A DNA stretch of 64,000 nt from Psychromonas sp. SP041. Lineage in GTDB: Bacteria > Pseudomonadota > Gammaproteobacteria > Enterobacterales > Psychromonadaceae. This document shows positions 18,179-26,882 of this stretch, one piece after another. The notes beneath the pieces are model-generated. The model searched no databases. It was given only the letters and a program-made list of their open reading frames with translations, and was not told the origin of the DNA. Each line of letters opens with the position of its first letter. The stretch's first letter is position 1. Location: the NCBI RefSeq assembly GCF_000470315.2, contig NZ_CBRF02000007.1, forward strand, positions 62,001 through 126,000. The letters run 5' to 3'. The position numbers and the translations under genes are program-made.

Positions 18179-19228
18179 ATGAAAAGTAATCGTTTAGTTC
18201 GTTTTTTTGCTGTAATAAGTTTGTTTTTCTCGGTACATAGCGTTGCTTTACCTCAGATCAGCCCTTATCAAGGGTTAGTACCTGCAGAAGACAGCAATGA
18301 AGATAAATTAAGAGAAGAAGCGCTCGAACAAGTTTTAATTAAAGTATCAGGCAATGTCGATATTGTTAAGTTAGATGGCAGTAAAACGCTCGCTAAAAGC
18401 ATACCTGATATGCTGGCTCAATTTGGTTATCAAGATATTAATGATAAACGTTTCTATTTTGCTCTTTTTGAAAAACAAGCCATTAATAGTGCGCTTATCG
18501 CGATGCAACAACCTATTTGGGGCGAAACACGACCTAGTCCATTAATTTGGTTAGTGAATGAAGATAGACAATTAACATCTGAAAACATGGTGGATAGTAG
18601 CCAAGATGGCGCAATATCATGGGGATTAAATAAGTCGCAAATAGAACGTGGGATCACGGGTAAATTTCCACTTGTTGATCTTGATGATCTCTTAACGGTT
18701 TCAGTGTCTGATGTAAGTGGACGTTTTTACCAAACCGTTGCGGATGCTTCTAAACGTTATGATGCAGAATATTTTGTGTTAGCTAATTTAACCAGTATCA
18801 ACGCGCAGCAATGGCAGTTAAAATGGGAGCTAGTGCAGTACAATGCGCAGAGTAAAAAAAATCAGGTGTTGATTAAACAAACAAGTAATGGCGATAAAGC
18901 AGGTGTGATGTCTACAATGCTAGGTGAGATAGCTGATTACTACGCTAAGCAATTTGCCATTTTAGAAAATAATGGTGCAAGATCTGCTCAGCTATTAAAT
19001 ATTAATAATATTAACTCTCTCGAAAAGTTAATGAGTATTAACGATATTCTTAATAACTTAAATTCAGTAGAGAGTTTTGAAGTTGTTAGTTTAAATGATA
19101 AAAAATTAGAAGTATTAGTAACATTAAAAGGTAGCTTAGCAAGTTTGGAAAATGCATTGAATGCACAACCAAAATTGCAAAAAGATTTAATATCAACTGC
19201 TCCTTTTTACTATAATTGGCAACCATAG
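18179..19228 (+). CDS. DUF2066-family exported protein
   Basis: This 349-residue protein has an N-terminal signal peptide (basic MKSNR, hydrophobic core, likely cleavage after VALPQ or nearby) followed by a DUF2066-like domain with LREEALEQVLIKVSGN near residues 44-59. Function is unknown. Members commonly sit upstream of hda in Vibrio and relatives, as here, with eight bases to the hda start, so the two are probably co-transcribed. No ribosome-binding site is obvious before its ATG. Confidence 0.8.
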   Translation: MKSNRLVRFFAVISLFFSVHSVALPQISPYQGLVPAEDSNEDKLREEALEQVLIKVSGNVDIVKLDGSKTLAKSIPDMLAQFGYQDINDKRFYFALFEKQAINSALIAMQQPIWGETRPSPLIWLVNEDRQLTSENMVDSSQDGAISWGLNKSQIERGITGKFPLVDLDDLLTVSVSDVSGRFYQTVADASKRYDAEYFVLANLTSINAQQWQLKWELVQYNAQSKKNQVLIKQTSNGDKAGVMSTMLGEIADYYAKQFAILENNGARSAQLLNINNINSLEKLMSINDILNNLNSVESFEVVSLNDKKLEVLVTLKGSLASLENALNAQPKLQKDLISTAPFYYNWQP

Positions 19229-19236
19229 AGTATTTA

Positions 19237-19965
19237 ATGCCTCAAGATGAATTAAGATTTCAATACCCTTTACTTGCTTTAAAGTTTCCAGACGATGAAA
19301 CGTTTGCCAGCTTTTATCCAGGTCAAAATGCAGAACTGTTAACGTTACTTAAAAATAACGTGGTAGGTATCGGCGAACCAATATTATATATGTGGGGAGA
19401 ATCCGGCAGTGGTCGTTCTCATTTACTACATGCATTATGTTCCGAAGTAGATGAAATAGGCGAAACCGTTGCTTATATTCCTTTGCACCATTATCGCAGT
19501 ATGACCTTAGATATTTTCGAAAACATGGAAAATATTACGCTTGTTTGTATTGATAATGTCGATGCAATTGCGGGTGATAAAAAATGGGAAAAAGCTCTTT
19601 TTGATTTTTATAATCGTTGGTTAGATAATAAAGATAACCGAGTCCCTGGTGCTAATTTAGTGATTTCTGCTAGTGACTTACCTAAACAAATAGGGGTTGA
19701 GTTAGTTGATTTAGTCTCGCGTTTAGAGTGGGGCGCTTGCCATCATTTACAACCGCTTAATGATGAAGAAAAACTAGGTGCTTTACAATTACGAGCTCAA
19801 TTAAAGGGCATGCGTTTACCGATTGATGTAGGACGTTTTTTATTAAATCGTCTGTCTCGTGAAATGTGTATGTTGCTGAATACATTAGACCAATTAGACA
19901 ATGCCTCATTAGAAGCGAAACGAAAATTAACCATTCCTTTCGTTAAAGAAGTGTTACGTTTATAA
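19237..19965 (+). CDS. hda: DnaA regulatory inactivator Hda
   Basis: This 242-residue AAA+ protein stimulates hydrolysis of DnaA-ATP in complex with the DNA-loaded beta clamp, preventing re-initiation. It has PDDETFASF near the N-terminus, the Hda-type P-loop GESGSGRS (54-61) with Arg in place of Lys, and a C-terminal LSREMCMLLNTLDQLD sensor segment. The start is the ATG at 19237 (MPQDELRF) rather than the in-frame TTG at 19216, which would lie inside the preceding gene. The N-terminal clamp-binding motif is atypical: FQYPLLAL instead of the QLSLPL of E. coli. Confidence 0.92.
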   Translation: MPQDELRFQYPLLALKFPDDETFASFYPGQNAELLTLLKNNVVGIGEPILYMWGESGSGRSHLLHALCSEVDEIGETVAYIPLHHYRSMTLDIFENMENITLVCIDNVDAIAGDKKWEKALFDFYNRWLDNKDNRVPGANLVISASDLPKQIGVELVDLVSRLEWGACHHLQPLNDEEKLGALQLRAQLKGMRLPIDVGRFLLNRLSREMCMLLNTLDQLDNASLEAKRKLTIPFVKEVLRL

Positions 19966-20020
19966 CTGGTTTATAAGTGAAAATGGATAGTTGACAACGT
20001 AAAATAAAAAACCAATTAAG

Positions 20021-20045
20021 AAGCCACTTACTGAAGTGGCTTTTT
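20021..20045. terminator. Terminator between hda and the DUF2069 gene
   Basis: AAGCCACTT and AAGTGGCTT form a 9-bp stem with an ACTG loop, followed by TTT. It lies between convergent genes and can serve both. Confidence 0.88.
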
Positions 20046-20081
20046 AATTTTAGAGAGCGCCTTAAAGGCAGTTTTAATGGG

Positions 20082-20459
20082 TCATTTCTTTTTTTTACGA
20101 ATGCTTAACCCAAGCTCTATCCCACGGTATTTAGCAAAGTAGATATTACCCGCTAAAAATAAACTCGCGAATATAAATTCAATAATAGCTAACCAAAGTT
20201 CCTGATCGTTACCCATGATAATGACACTGCCATGCATGATGTAGATAAGTGATATAAAACCACTCCATGCATAGGTATAAGGATTGCCCTGAACAATGCC
20301 TTTTAAAGGACATAACAATGGAATTAACCAAATAAGTGTTATTAAAACTGGGCTAATACCTAATGGAGGTGGTGATAAATAAAGGTGCCAAAGGGGAACC
20401 AATATTAATAAACCAAAATATCCACATTGTGCAATACGTTGAAAATGTAAGGTGTTCAT
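20082..20459 (-). CDS. DUF2069-family inner-membrane protein
   Basis: This 125-residue protein has four hydrophobic stretches and a Lys-rich C-terminus (RKKKK). It resembles the DUF2069 family of small membrane proteins, which in Vibrio-like genomes lies beside yfgD and hda as here. No function is known. It follows the arsC-like gene by 47 bases on the same strand. Confidence 0.8.
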   Translation of the reverse strand: MNTLHFQRIAQCGYFGLLILVPLWHLYLSPPPLGISPVLITLIWLIPLLCPLKGIVQGNPYTYAWSGFISLIYIMHGSVIIMGNDQELWLAIIEFIFASLFLAGNIYFAKYRGIELGLSIRKKKK

Positions 20460-20506
20460 TTAATCCCTTTATCGTTAATGCTATTAATAAAAAGCAAAGT
20501 TTACAA

Positions 20507-20857
20507 CTAAAGTATCGCGAGTACTGATTCAGGTGGACGGCCAATCGCAGCTTTTCCATTTGCCACTACAATCGGACGCTCAATTAGTTTCGGGTTCGCT
20601 TGTAAAGCGATTACTAAAGTCGACTCATCATGCTCTGAAGCAAGGTTTAGTTCTTTATATAGCGTTTCTTTCGTGCGCATTAGTTGTCGTGCAGAGTCAA
20701 AACCTAATTGTGAAATAAGTGTTTTAATCGTCTCTACTGACGGTGGATTCTCTAAGTACTTTATTATATCAACCGTATTTTTTTCATTATCGACTAACGC
20801 TAATGTTTCACGGCTTTTAGAGCAACGTGGATTGTGGTAAAAAGTAATATCTGTCAT
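20507..20857 (-). CDS. yfgD: ArsC/Spx-type reductase YfgD
   Basis: This 116-residue thioredoxin-fold protein of the ArsC family contains YHNPRCSKSRETL (7-19) with the redox Cys12, and LIERPIVVANGKAAIGRPPE near the C-terminus with the conserved Arg and cis-Pro. It aligns with E. coli YfgD, which also neighbours hda. Family members reduce arsenate with glutathione/glutaredoxin, but YfgD itself is not tied to an arsenic operon here. GAGG precedes the ATG. Confidence 0.85.
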   Translation of the reverse strand: MTDITFYHNPRCSKSRETLALVDNEKNTVDIIKYLENPPSVETIKTLISQLGFDSARQLMRTKETLYKELNLASEHDESTLVIALQANPKLIERPIVVANGKAAIGRPPESVLAIL

Positions 20858-20882
20858 AACAACCTCGTATTATATTAAGTCT

Positions 20883-21323
20883 TTATTCGGCAGGCCAAAT
20901 AGCAATGTAGTCTTCTAAATTATCTGGGTCAACTTGCGTTTCTGATACAATTTTACCTCGAATTGAATGACCCCCTTTATGCATAGCTGACTGGCTTCCT
21001 GTTATTAAAGGATGCCATTCAGGTAATGGTTTCTCTTCAATTAATCGTTTATAAGCACAACTCGCTGGCAACCAATGAAATTGTTCAATATCATCCAATG
21101 ATATTTTTACGCAGTCAGGCACTATTTTTAATCGATTTTCATACTTTTTACATCGACAGGTTTTTGTATGTAAAAGATGACAAGCCACATTGGTAAAATG
21201 TAACGCTTCTGTTTCATCATCAATTATTTTATTAAGACAGCATTTACCACAACCATCACAAAGTGATTCCCATTCATTTTGAGACATTTGTGACAGTGTT
21301 TTAGTTTCCCAGAAATTATTCAT
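20883..21323 (-). CDS. ycgN: YcgN-family (UPF0260) cysteine-rich protein
   Basis: This 146-residue protein begins with LCDGCGKCCLNK (21-32) and contains further cysteines in ACHLLHTKTCRCKKY and PDCVKI. That pattern is typical of the UPF0260/YkgJ CxxCxxCC proteins thought to bind a metal or Fe-S cluster. It aligns with E. coli YcgN. It sits between mltB and yfgD in a minus-strand run near min, as the E. coli ycgN-ycgL-minC neighbourhood does. Confidence 0.9.
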   Translation of the reverse strand: MNNFWETKTLSQMSQNEWESLCDGCGKCCLNKIIDDETEALHFTNVACHLLHTKTCRCKKYENRLKIVPDCVKISLDDIEQFHWLPASCAYKRLIEEKPLPEWHPLITGSQSAMHKGGHSIRGKIVSETQVDPDNLEDYIAIWPAE

Positions 21324-21339
21324 TTATTACTCTTTTCTC

Positions 21340-22365
21340 TTACTTAACTACGATCGGTGGTGACATAATACGTTCAGATAAGTAAGTTACTGCGGTAGCA
21401 AAATAATAAGAACGATTCCAATGCATTAATACTTTATAATTATTGTACGCGAGATAAACTCGGCCATTTTTATCATCAGGAATAACGATAGAAGCTTGTA
21501 ATTCTACGTTAGGTAAGTCTTGTCCTTCATATCGACGAACGCCTAAAGCTTGCCATTCTGCTAATGATTTTTGTTGTTTAATACCCGCTAGCTCAACATC
21601 GAAGCCTTCAGGTAACCTAACTTGACGTCCCCATATATGAGTATCATCCCAACCTTCAGTTTTAAGGTAGTTAGCGGCTGAAGCAAAAACATCGCCCGGT
21701 GTATTCCAGATATCTTTTTTACCATCACCGTCGTAATCAACGGCATAATTCAAGTATGACGTTGGCATAAATTGTACTTGACCCATCGCACCTGCCCATG
21801 AACCAATGAATTTATCTTGGGTAATGTGACCTTGCTCTAGGATGGTCAGTGCTGCAAATAATTGTTTTTTGAATAACGTTTCACGACGACCTTCATAAGC
21901 CATCGTTGTTAAAGATGAAATAACATAATGACGTCCAGTTAAACGACCAAAGTTAGTTTCGATACCCCATAAAGCAACAATAAAACGCGGTTGTACTCCG
22001 TATTCTTTACCGATTTTTTGTAGCAGGTGATAATGCTTTTTGTAAGCCGCTCTTGCTTGTTTAATTTTCCAATCAGGTACTGCTCTTGGAATATACGTAT
22101 CTAATGTCATTTTAAATTCAGGTTGTTGCTTATCTGAAGACACACTGCGTTGTAAAAACTTAACGTCTTTAAAGGCATTATTGACTGTCTTTTCATCAAT
22201 ACCTGACTCGATGGCTTCTTTTTTAAGATCGTCTACATATTTAGTAAATGAAATGTCACGCTCAGTGTTTGCAAAACTACTTGTAGAAAAGCTACATAAA
22301 GTGATAATAGATAAACTTTTTAGAAAATAGTTGATGTTTTTTGAAAATAAATTAATTGTTTTCAT
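21340..22365 (-). CDS. mltB: Lytic murein transglycosylase B
   Basis: This 341-residue SLT-like MltB-family enzyme has an N-terminal signal peptide (hydrophobic 15-30, likely cleavage after SSFA). The catalytic Glu lies in ALWGIETNFG (about 151-160), and GAMGQVQFMPTSYL near 201 is the substrate-cleft signature. It cleaves peptidoglycan glycan strands to 1,6-anhydro products in the periplasm. I see no clear lipobox, unlike the E. coli lipoprotein, so it may be soluble. Its start overlaps the ycgL stop by four bases. Confidence 0.93.
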   Translation of the reverse strand: MKTINLFSKNINYFLKSLSIITLCSFSTSSFANTERDISFTKYVDDLKKEAIESGIDEKTVNNAFKDVKFLQRSVSSDKQQPEFKMTLDTYIPRAVPDWKIKQARAAYKKHYHLLQKIGKEYGVQPRFIVALWGIETNFGRLTGRHYVISSLTTMAYEGRRETLFKKQLFAALTILEQGHITQDKFIGSWAGAMGQVQFMPTSYLNYAVDYDGDGKKDIWNTPGDVFASAANYLKTEGWDDTHIWGRQVRLPEGFDVELAGIKQQKSLAEWQALGVRRYEGQDLPNVELQASIVIPDDKNGRVYLAYNNYKVLMHWNRSYYFATAVTYLSERIMSPPIVVK

Positions 22366-22652
22366 GACTCTGATTCCAATTGCTGTAGTTTACGATTTTT
22401 ATGGTCTTTTAAATAATCGATAGGTGGTGGTGGTAACTGTAAGTAAAAACCTGAATCAGTTACTGCTTTGATCACTCTAGAGGCCTCTGCCATCGCCATT
22501 TTTGTGGTTTCTTTGATATTTAATATAGAAACTAATTGTGGTGGCCCAAATTGTTCTAGCAAAGGAGTAGGGACTTGAGAGAAGTCATCTCGTTTTGCAA
22601 CAAAAATATAGGTTTGTGGTTTACGGATACTTTTATATACAGCACATAACAT
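22362..22652 (-). CDS. ycgL: YcgL-domain protein
   Basis: This 96-residue protein has KPQTYIFVAKRDDFSQVP near its start and GFYLQLPPPP near its end, both diagnostic of the YcgL family. Function is unknown. It is divergent from minC with a 126-base gap, the same arrangement as in E. coli, and overlaps mltB by four bases. Confidence 0.93.
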   Translation of the reverse strand: MLCAVYKSIRKPQTYIFVAKRDDFSQVPTPLLEQFGPPQLVSILNIKETTKMAMAEASRVIKAVTDSGFYLQLPPPPIDYLKDHKNRKLQQLESES

Positions 22653-22778
22653 AATACTTATCTAGCCCTTTGCTTGCCTAATGTTGATGCAAACTATAAC
22701 ATGCATAAGCATTTATTTTTTATAGAAATTGACTGAATTTTATGTCAAATAATAAAGATTTAATTAGAAAGGACAATT

Positions 22779-23522
22779 ATGACGTTAAAATCGTTAAATT
22801 TTACCTTGTTAGTAGTAAACCTAGACAGTGAAAACCTTTCAGAGCTAGCCGAAGAATTAAATAAAAGGCGTTTAATGGCTCCAGAATTTTTCGCTAAGAC
22901 GCCAATGGTAGTGAATATTGTAGAAACATCGTTAAATATCGATTTTTTACAATTGCAAAAAACCGTTGAAGAGCATGGTTTTATTTTGACAGGTATTACA
23001 GGCAAAGTGTCAGAACAGCAAAAACAACAAGCAAGTCAATATTCGATTGCTGTATTGCACGGTTCGAAAAGACAAATCGTTAAAACTGCCCCTACTGAGC
23101 AAAAATCAGAACAGGACGCGGATTCAACAAAAGACATTAAAGAAAGCACTGAAGCATCGCCGGAAGAATCATTTGTTCCTGGCGAAGTGAAAACGAAAGT
23201 GCATAGTGGCCGAGTTCGCTCAGGCCAACAGATTTATGCTAAAGAGTGTGATTTGGTGATTAGTGGTGATGTAGGCGCAGGTGCCGAAGTTATTGCTGAT
23301 GGCAATATTCACATTTACGGAACGCTAAGAGGTAAAGCATTAGCGGGTGCCATGGGTAATACTGGCGCGGCTATTTTTTGTACTGTATTAGAGCCTGAAT
23401 TAGTATCAATCGCAGGTGTTTATAAATTAAGTGAAACATTACCAGAGGATATGTGGTCAACCTCTTGCTCTGTTTCTTTAGAAGATCAGAATATGGTCTT
23501 TTCAAGTTTAAATAAAATTTAA
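22779..23522 (+). CDS. minC: Septum site-determining protein MinC
   Basis: This 247-residue inhibitor of FtsZ polymerisation has an N-terminal FtsZ-binding domain (about 1-105), an acidic linker (about 108-135, rich in Glu, Ser and Asp) and a C-terminal beta-helix domain with HSGRVRSGQQIYAK and VGAGAEVIADGNIHIYGTLR. The C-terminal half binds MinD and the CTP of FtsZ. AAGGA precedes the ATG. It is the first gene of minCDE. Confidence 0.95.
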   Translation: MTLKSLNFTLLVVNLDSENLSELAEELNKRRLMAPEFFAKTPMVVNIVETSLNIDFLQLQKTVEEHGFILTGITGKVSEQQKQQASQYSIAVLHGSKRQIVKTAPTEQKSEQDADSTKDIKESTEASPEESFVPGEVKTKVHSGRVRSGQQIYAKECDLVISGDVGAGAEVIADGNIHIYGTLRGKALAGAMGNTGAAIFCTVLEPELVSIAGVYKLSETLPEDMWSTSCSVSLEDQNMVFSSLNKI

Positions 23523-23540
23523 AATACAAAGGAAAGTTAT

Positions 23541-24353
23541 ATGGCAAAGGTAATTGTTGTCACGTCTGGTAAAGGTGGTGTTGGTAAAACAACAAGCAGT
23601 GCAGCTATTGGCACTGGTTTAGCTAAAACAGGTGCTAAAACTGTCATCATTGATTTTGATATCGGTTTAAGAAATTTAGATTTGATCATGGGTTGTGAAC
23701 GCCGTGTGGTTTACGATCTTATCAATGTTATTAACGGCGAAGCAAATTTGCAACAAGCATTAGTAAAAGATAAACGTGTAGAAACACTTTATATTTTACC
23801 TGCATCTCAAACGCGTAATAAAGATGCTTTATCACAAGAAGGTGTTGCAGAAGTTATCGAAGCGTTAAAAGCGGATGGCTTTGAATACATTATTTGTGAT
23901 TCACCAGCAGGTATTGAGCAAGGTGCAATGATGGCATTGTATTTTGCTGATGAAGCGATTGTAACGACAAACCCCGAAGTATCGTCGGTGCGAGATTCAG
24001 ACCGTATTACAGGTATGTTATCAAGCAAATCATATCGTTCAGAAAAACAAATGGAACCGGTTAAGGTTCATTTGTTGATCACACGTTATAGCCCTGAGCG
24101 TGTTGAGCGTGAAGAAATGCTTAGCATTGAAGATATTGATGACTTATTAGGCATTGATTTATTAGGTGTGATCCCTGAATCTAAGGATGTATTAAGCGCA
24201 TCTAACTTAGGTGAACCAGTGATACTGAACCAAGAAAGTGATGCAGGTAAAGCTTATCAAGATGCAGTAGACAGACTATTAGGTCACCAACGTGATTTAC
24301 GTTTTGTTACTGTTGAAAAGAAAGGCTTTTTAAGCCGCATATTTGGAGGGTAA
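23541..24353 (+). CDS. minD: Septum site-determining ATPase MinD
   Basis: This 270-residue ParA/MinD-family ATPase has the deviant Walker A KGGVGKTT (11-18) with the signature Lys11, and ends in the amphipathic membrane-targeting helix KKGFLSRIFGG. It recruits MinC to the membrane and oscillates with MinE. It lies 18 bases after minC, with AAAGGAAAG as ribosome-binding site. Confidence 0.98.
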   Translation: MAKVIVVTSGKGGVGKTTSSAAIGTGLAKTGAKTVIIDFDIGLRNLDLIMGCERRVVYDLINVINGEANLQQALVKDKRVETLYILPASQTRNKDALSQEGVAEVIEALKADGFEYIICDSPAGIEQGAMMALYFADEAIVTTNPEVSSVRDSDRITGMLSSKSYRSEKQMEPVKVHLLITRYSPERVEREEMLSIEDIDDLLGIDLLGVIPESKDVLSASNLGEPVILNQESDAGKAYQDAVDRLLGHQRDLRFVTVEKKGFLSRIFGG

Positions 24354-24354
24354 G

Positions 24355-24621
24355 ATGGGATTATTACAATACTTTAGAAAGGATAAACCTAAAAAAGGTA
24401 CTGCAAAATTAGCAAAGGATCGCTTACAAATTATTGTTGCTCATGAGCACTCTAGTTTTGATGTCCCTTCATATATGCCTGAGTTACAAAAAGAGTTAGT
24501 CGCAGTTATCCGTAAATATATGGATATATCATCTGATGATGTTAAATGTGAATTTAATGATAGAGCAGATGATGACATGTCTGTCTTAGAAGTTAATGTA
24601 ACGTTACCTAAACTAAAGTAA
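24355..24621 (+). CDS. minE: Cell division topological specificity factor MinE
   Basis: This 88-residue protein starts MGLLQYFRKDKP, with the N-terminal membrane-binding segment and the MinD-contact helix followed by the dimerisation domain. The ATG at 24355 lies one base after the minD stop and has GGAGGG at proper spacing. The in-frame codon at 24343 would lie inside minD and is rejected. MinE stimulates MinD ATPase activity and drives pole-to-pole oscillation. Confidence 0.97.
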   Translation: MGLLQYFRKDKPKKGTAKLAKDRLQIIVAHEHSSFDVPSYMPELQKELVAVIRKYMDISSDDVKCEFNDRADDDMSVLEVNVTLPKLK

Positions 24622-24695
24622 GTTTTCGATGATTTATTCACTTTGCTCATCGCTAAGTGAATAGATATAAGGATATTGCTGCTTCTTCTTACTAT

Positions 24696-24725
24696 AAAAA
24701 ATGCGACTACTAAGTCGCATTTTTT
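24696..24725. terminator. Bidirectional terminator between minE and the cyclophilin gene
   Basis: A 13-bp stem of AAAAAATGCGACT and AGTCGCATTTTTT with an ACTA loop lies between convergent genes and has T runs on both strands. Confidence 0.95.
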
Positions 24726-24753
24726 GTGGTCATAACATTATTTTATTAACGTA

Positions 24754-25302
24754 TTATTCAGCGCTATCTTTTACTAATGTAATTTTATTAATAATAACAG
24801 GCTCTACAGGTTTATCTTGTGATGCTGTTTTAACGTTAGCTATTTTATCAACTACCTCTAAACCTACTGTCACTTTACCAAATACTGCATAACCCCATTT
24901 ATTAGTGCTTGCATCCAAAAATGAATTATCTTTTTGATTAATAAAGAACTGACGAGAAGCTGAATGAGGATTGCCAGTACGTGCCATTGAAATAGTACCT
25001 CGTTCATTACTCAATCCATTTTTAGACTCGTTCTGAATCGATGCGAGCGTCTCTAAACGTTGACCTGATGCTAAGAAACCACCACCTTGGATCATAAAGC
25101 CTTCAATAACTCGGTGAAAAGTTGTTTCTTTGAATTCATCTCTTTTAATGTAAGCTAAAAAGTTAGCCACAGTTTTAGGCGCCTTTTCAGGATATAACTC
25201 GACAGTTATTTGTCCTTGGTTAGTATCAATCACCACACTTGGGTTGGCTGCTAGTGCTATATGGCTTGTTAATAATAAAATGAATGCCGTAATGTATTTC
25301 AT
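24754..25302 (-). CDS. Periplasmic cyclophilin-type peptidyl-prolyl isomerase
   Basis: This 182-residue protein has a signal peptide (MKYITAFILLLTSHIALA, cleavage after ALA) and a cyclophilin domain with FHRVIEGFMIQGGGF (about 57-71) and SASRQFFIN. It resembles PpiA-type enzymes that isomerise prolyl bonds in the periplasm. It stands alone, convergent with minE. Confidence 0.92.
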   Translation of the reverse strand: MKYITAFILLLTSHIALAANPSVVIDTNQGQITVELYPEKAPKTVANFLAYIKRDEFKETTFHRVIEGFMIQGGGFLASGQRLETLASIQNESKNGLSNERGTISMARTGNPHSASRQFFINQKDNSFLDASTNKWGYAVFGKVTVGLEVVDKIANVKTASQDKPVEPVIINKITLVKDSAE

Positions 25303-25412
25303 GGTGATTCCTTGTGTTTGTTTTTTGTATTTAAATACTAATTTAAATTAGTATTTAAAAGTTGTAGTGAATACTAATTTGTTGTTAGGAAAAGTTCTAA
25401 CATAATCGCTAA

Positions 25413-25997
25413 TTAAAACACTTGCATCTGTTCGTTTAGTTCTTGGTCTTCAACTATTTGAGCCAATAAAAGTGATAATTGTTTATTCATGCGTTTAGTA
25501 ATATTGGCTATATTAGCTGAGAAAGCAGCATCCCATTGTTTGTTTGAACGAAATAACTTGATGAAGGAGTTACCTTGGTGTGTTAATGCCACTTTAACCA
25601 TCATTTGTGATGAGACATCGTAGCTAGCTGTATTTTCTGTCACTGTAGCAAGTGCTTTAACTAATTTAATATCGACCTTGTAATCGCTTGTATGAGCGAT
25701 CTTTAATTGATTATCTGTCCAAGCTTTAGTTAAACTTTTTTCAATTAATAAACGTAAAGATTGTTGTTCATTAATGAGTTGTGCAACATTATCGCCATCA
25801 ACTATTTCAATCAAATGACGAGCTACTCTTTCATCTTGGCTATTAATTACCCAGGGTTGTGGGTTTGTAAAAGTATAAGCTCCTTTTTCAATATTAAGCT
25901 CGGGCATTATATTGGTATAAGAAGGGGTCGAAGTACAACTGATTAATGTTAATAAACTGGTGATGATTAATAATGATTTGAAAAAAGCATTAAACAT
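25413..25997 (-). CDS. YajG-like lipoprotein
   Basis: This 194-residue protein has a type II signal peptide whose lipobox LISC ends at Cys21, followed by a Ser/Thr linker and a mixed alpha/beta domain. Overall pattern and length fit the YajG family of envelope lipoproteins of unknown function. AGGA precedes the ATG. Residues after the lipobox cysteine are Thr-Ser, compatible with outer-membrane sorting. The family assignment is from overall resemblance rather than a catalytic motif. Confidence 0.7.
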   Translation of the reverse strand: MFNAFFKSLLIITSLLTLISCTSTPSYTNIMPELNIEKGAYTFTNPQPWVINSQDERVARHLIEIVDGDNVAQLINEQQSLRLLIEKSLTKAWTDNQLKIAHTSDYKVDIKLVKALATVTENTASYDVSSQMMVKVALTHQGNSFIKLFRSNKQWDAAFSANIANITKRMNKQLSLLLAQIVEDQELNEQMQVF

Positions 25998-26882
25998 TTT
26001 AAGATCCTAATAAGAGAATTAAAAACACATCATAACAAACCTATTATTGAAGCGAATTAATAAATCTATCTGTTGGGATTAATTGTTTTAATTTTCACCC
26101 CAAATAATTTTAAAAATGACATTTAGCATAAAACAAGCTGTTTTTTATCATTAATACCTATTATTTTCCACTTTCAATAAATAAATGTGTCTATGAGTTT
26201 ATAAAAACATTTTATGTAAAATATGATCAATATTACTGGTTTTTTATAAGATGAGATCTCCGTCATATTAACTTAATCTTTCTGTAACACTGATGAAGTC
26301 TAGGCTAGCGATGGTTATCCACTTTTTCTGTGGATAACTCTGTGGGAAGTTAATGAAGATCGTTCTGAAACCCTTGATATGACTTGGCTCTGGTTAAATA
26401 GAGTTATTTTTAACCGTAAAAAATAACCTTTGTTTTTCAACTGGTTATAATCGTCAAGTGGTTTTTTTTAGGTTTCCAAGGTTACCTTCAATATCCCTTT
26501 TGTTTTTTAGTCTGTCAATAGATTTCTGTGAATATATAGGGAATAAATATATTTATTTATATTGACAAAGTTTTCCTTTAAGGAATCTTAACCGCTCGTT
26601 TAATGAGCGGCATATTTGGTGGATATACTCAATTGATACACTATGCCTGTTATGCCACTTAATATTTTTTATTAATAGTTAAGGTATTTTATGACTGTTT
26701 TGTAGCATTTTTGTTAATAGAAAGATTAAGTTCGACATTAGATATCTCTATAAGCTCTATTTCCCTTAGTTTTCTAAACTCGCTTAATTTTTTATCAATA
26801 TATTATTTTAAAAAATCATCCTACCGTTGCTCATTAGTAATGGTAAGATTAACGACTACACCAAGAGATATAATGAGGATCT
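25998..26882. other. Long intergenic region upstream of uvrB
   Basis: About 885 bases contain no gene I can support. Visible structures are the DnaA-box pair at 26314-26338 and a 6-bp-arm hairpin CCGCTC/GAGCGG at 26592-26610. A TTCCTT/AAGGAA dyad lies just before the hairpin. I looked for a LexA box (CTG-N10-CAG) near the uvrB start and did not find a good one. Confidence 0.6.
26314..26338. promoter_or_regulatory. Inverted pair of DnaA boxes upstream of uvrB
   Basis: GTTATCCAC and GTGGATAAC form a perfect 9-bp inverted repeat around a 7-base spacer. The right arm on the minus strand reads TTATCCACA, a perfect DnaA box; the left arm reads TTATCCACT, eight of nine. The pair lies about 545 bases before uvrB and 315 bases upstream of the lipoprotein gene. 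Confidence 0.65.

Noticed and set aside
26640-26882. LexA (SOS) box before uvrB
   Set aside because: I looked for CTG-N10-CAG with an AT-rich centre and found no acceptable match in the 240 bases before the start.
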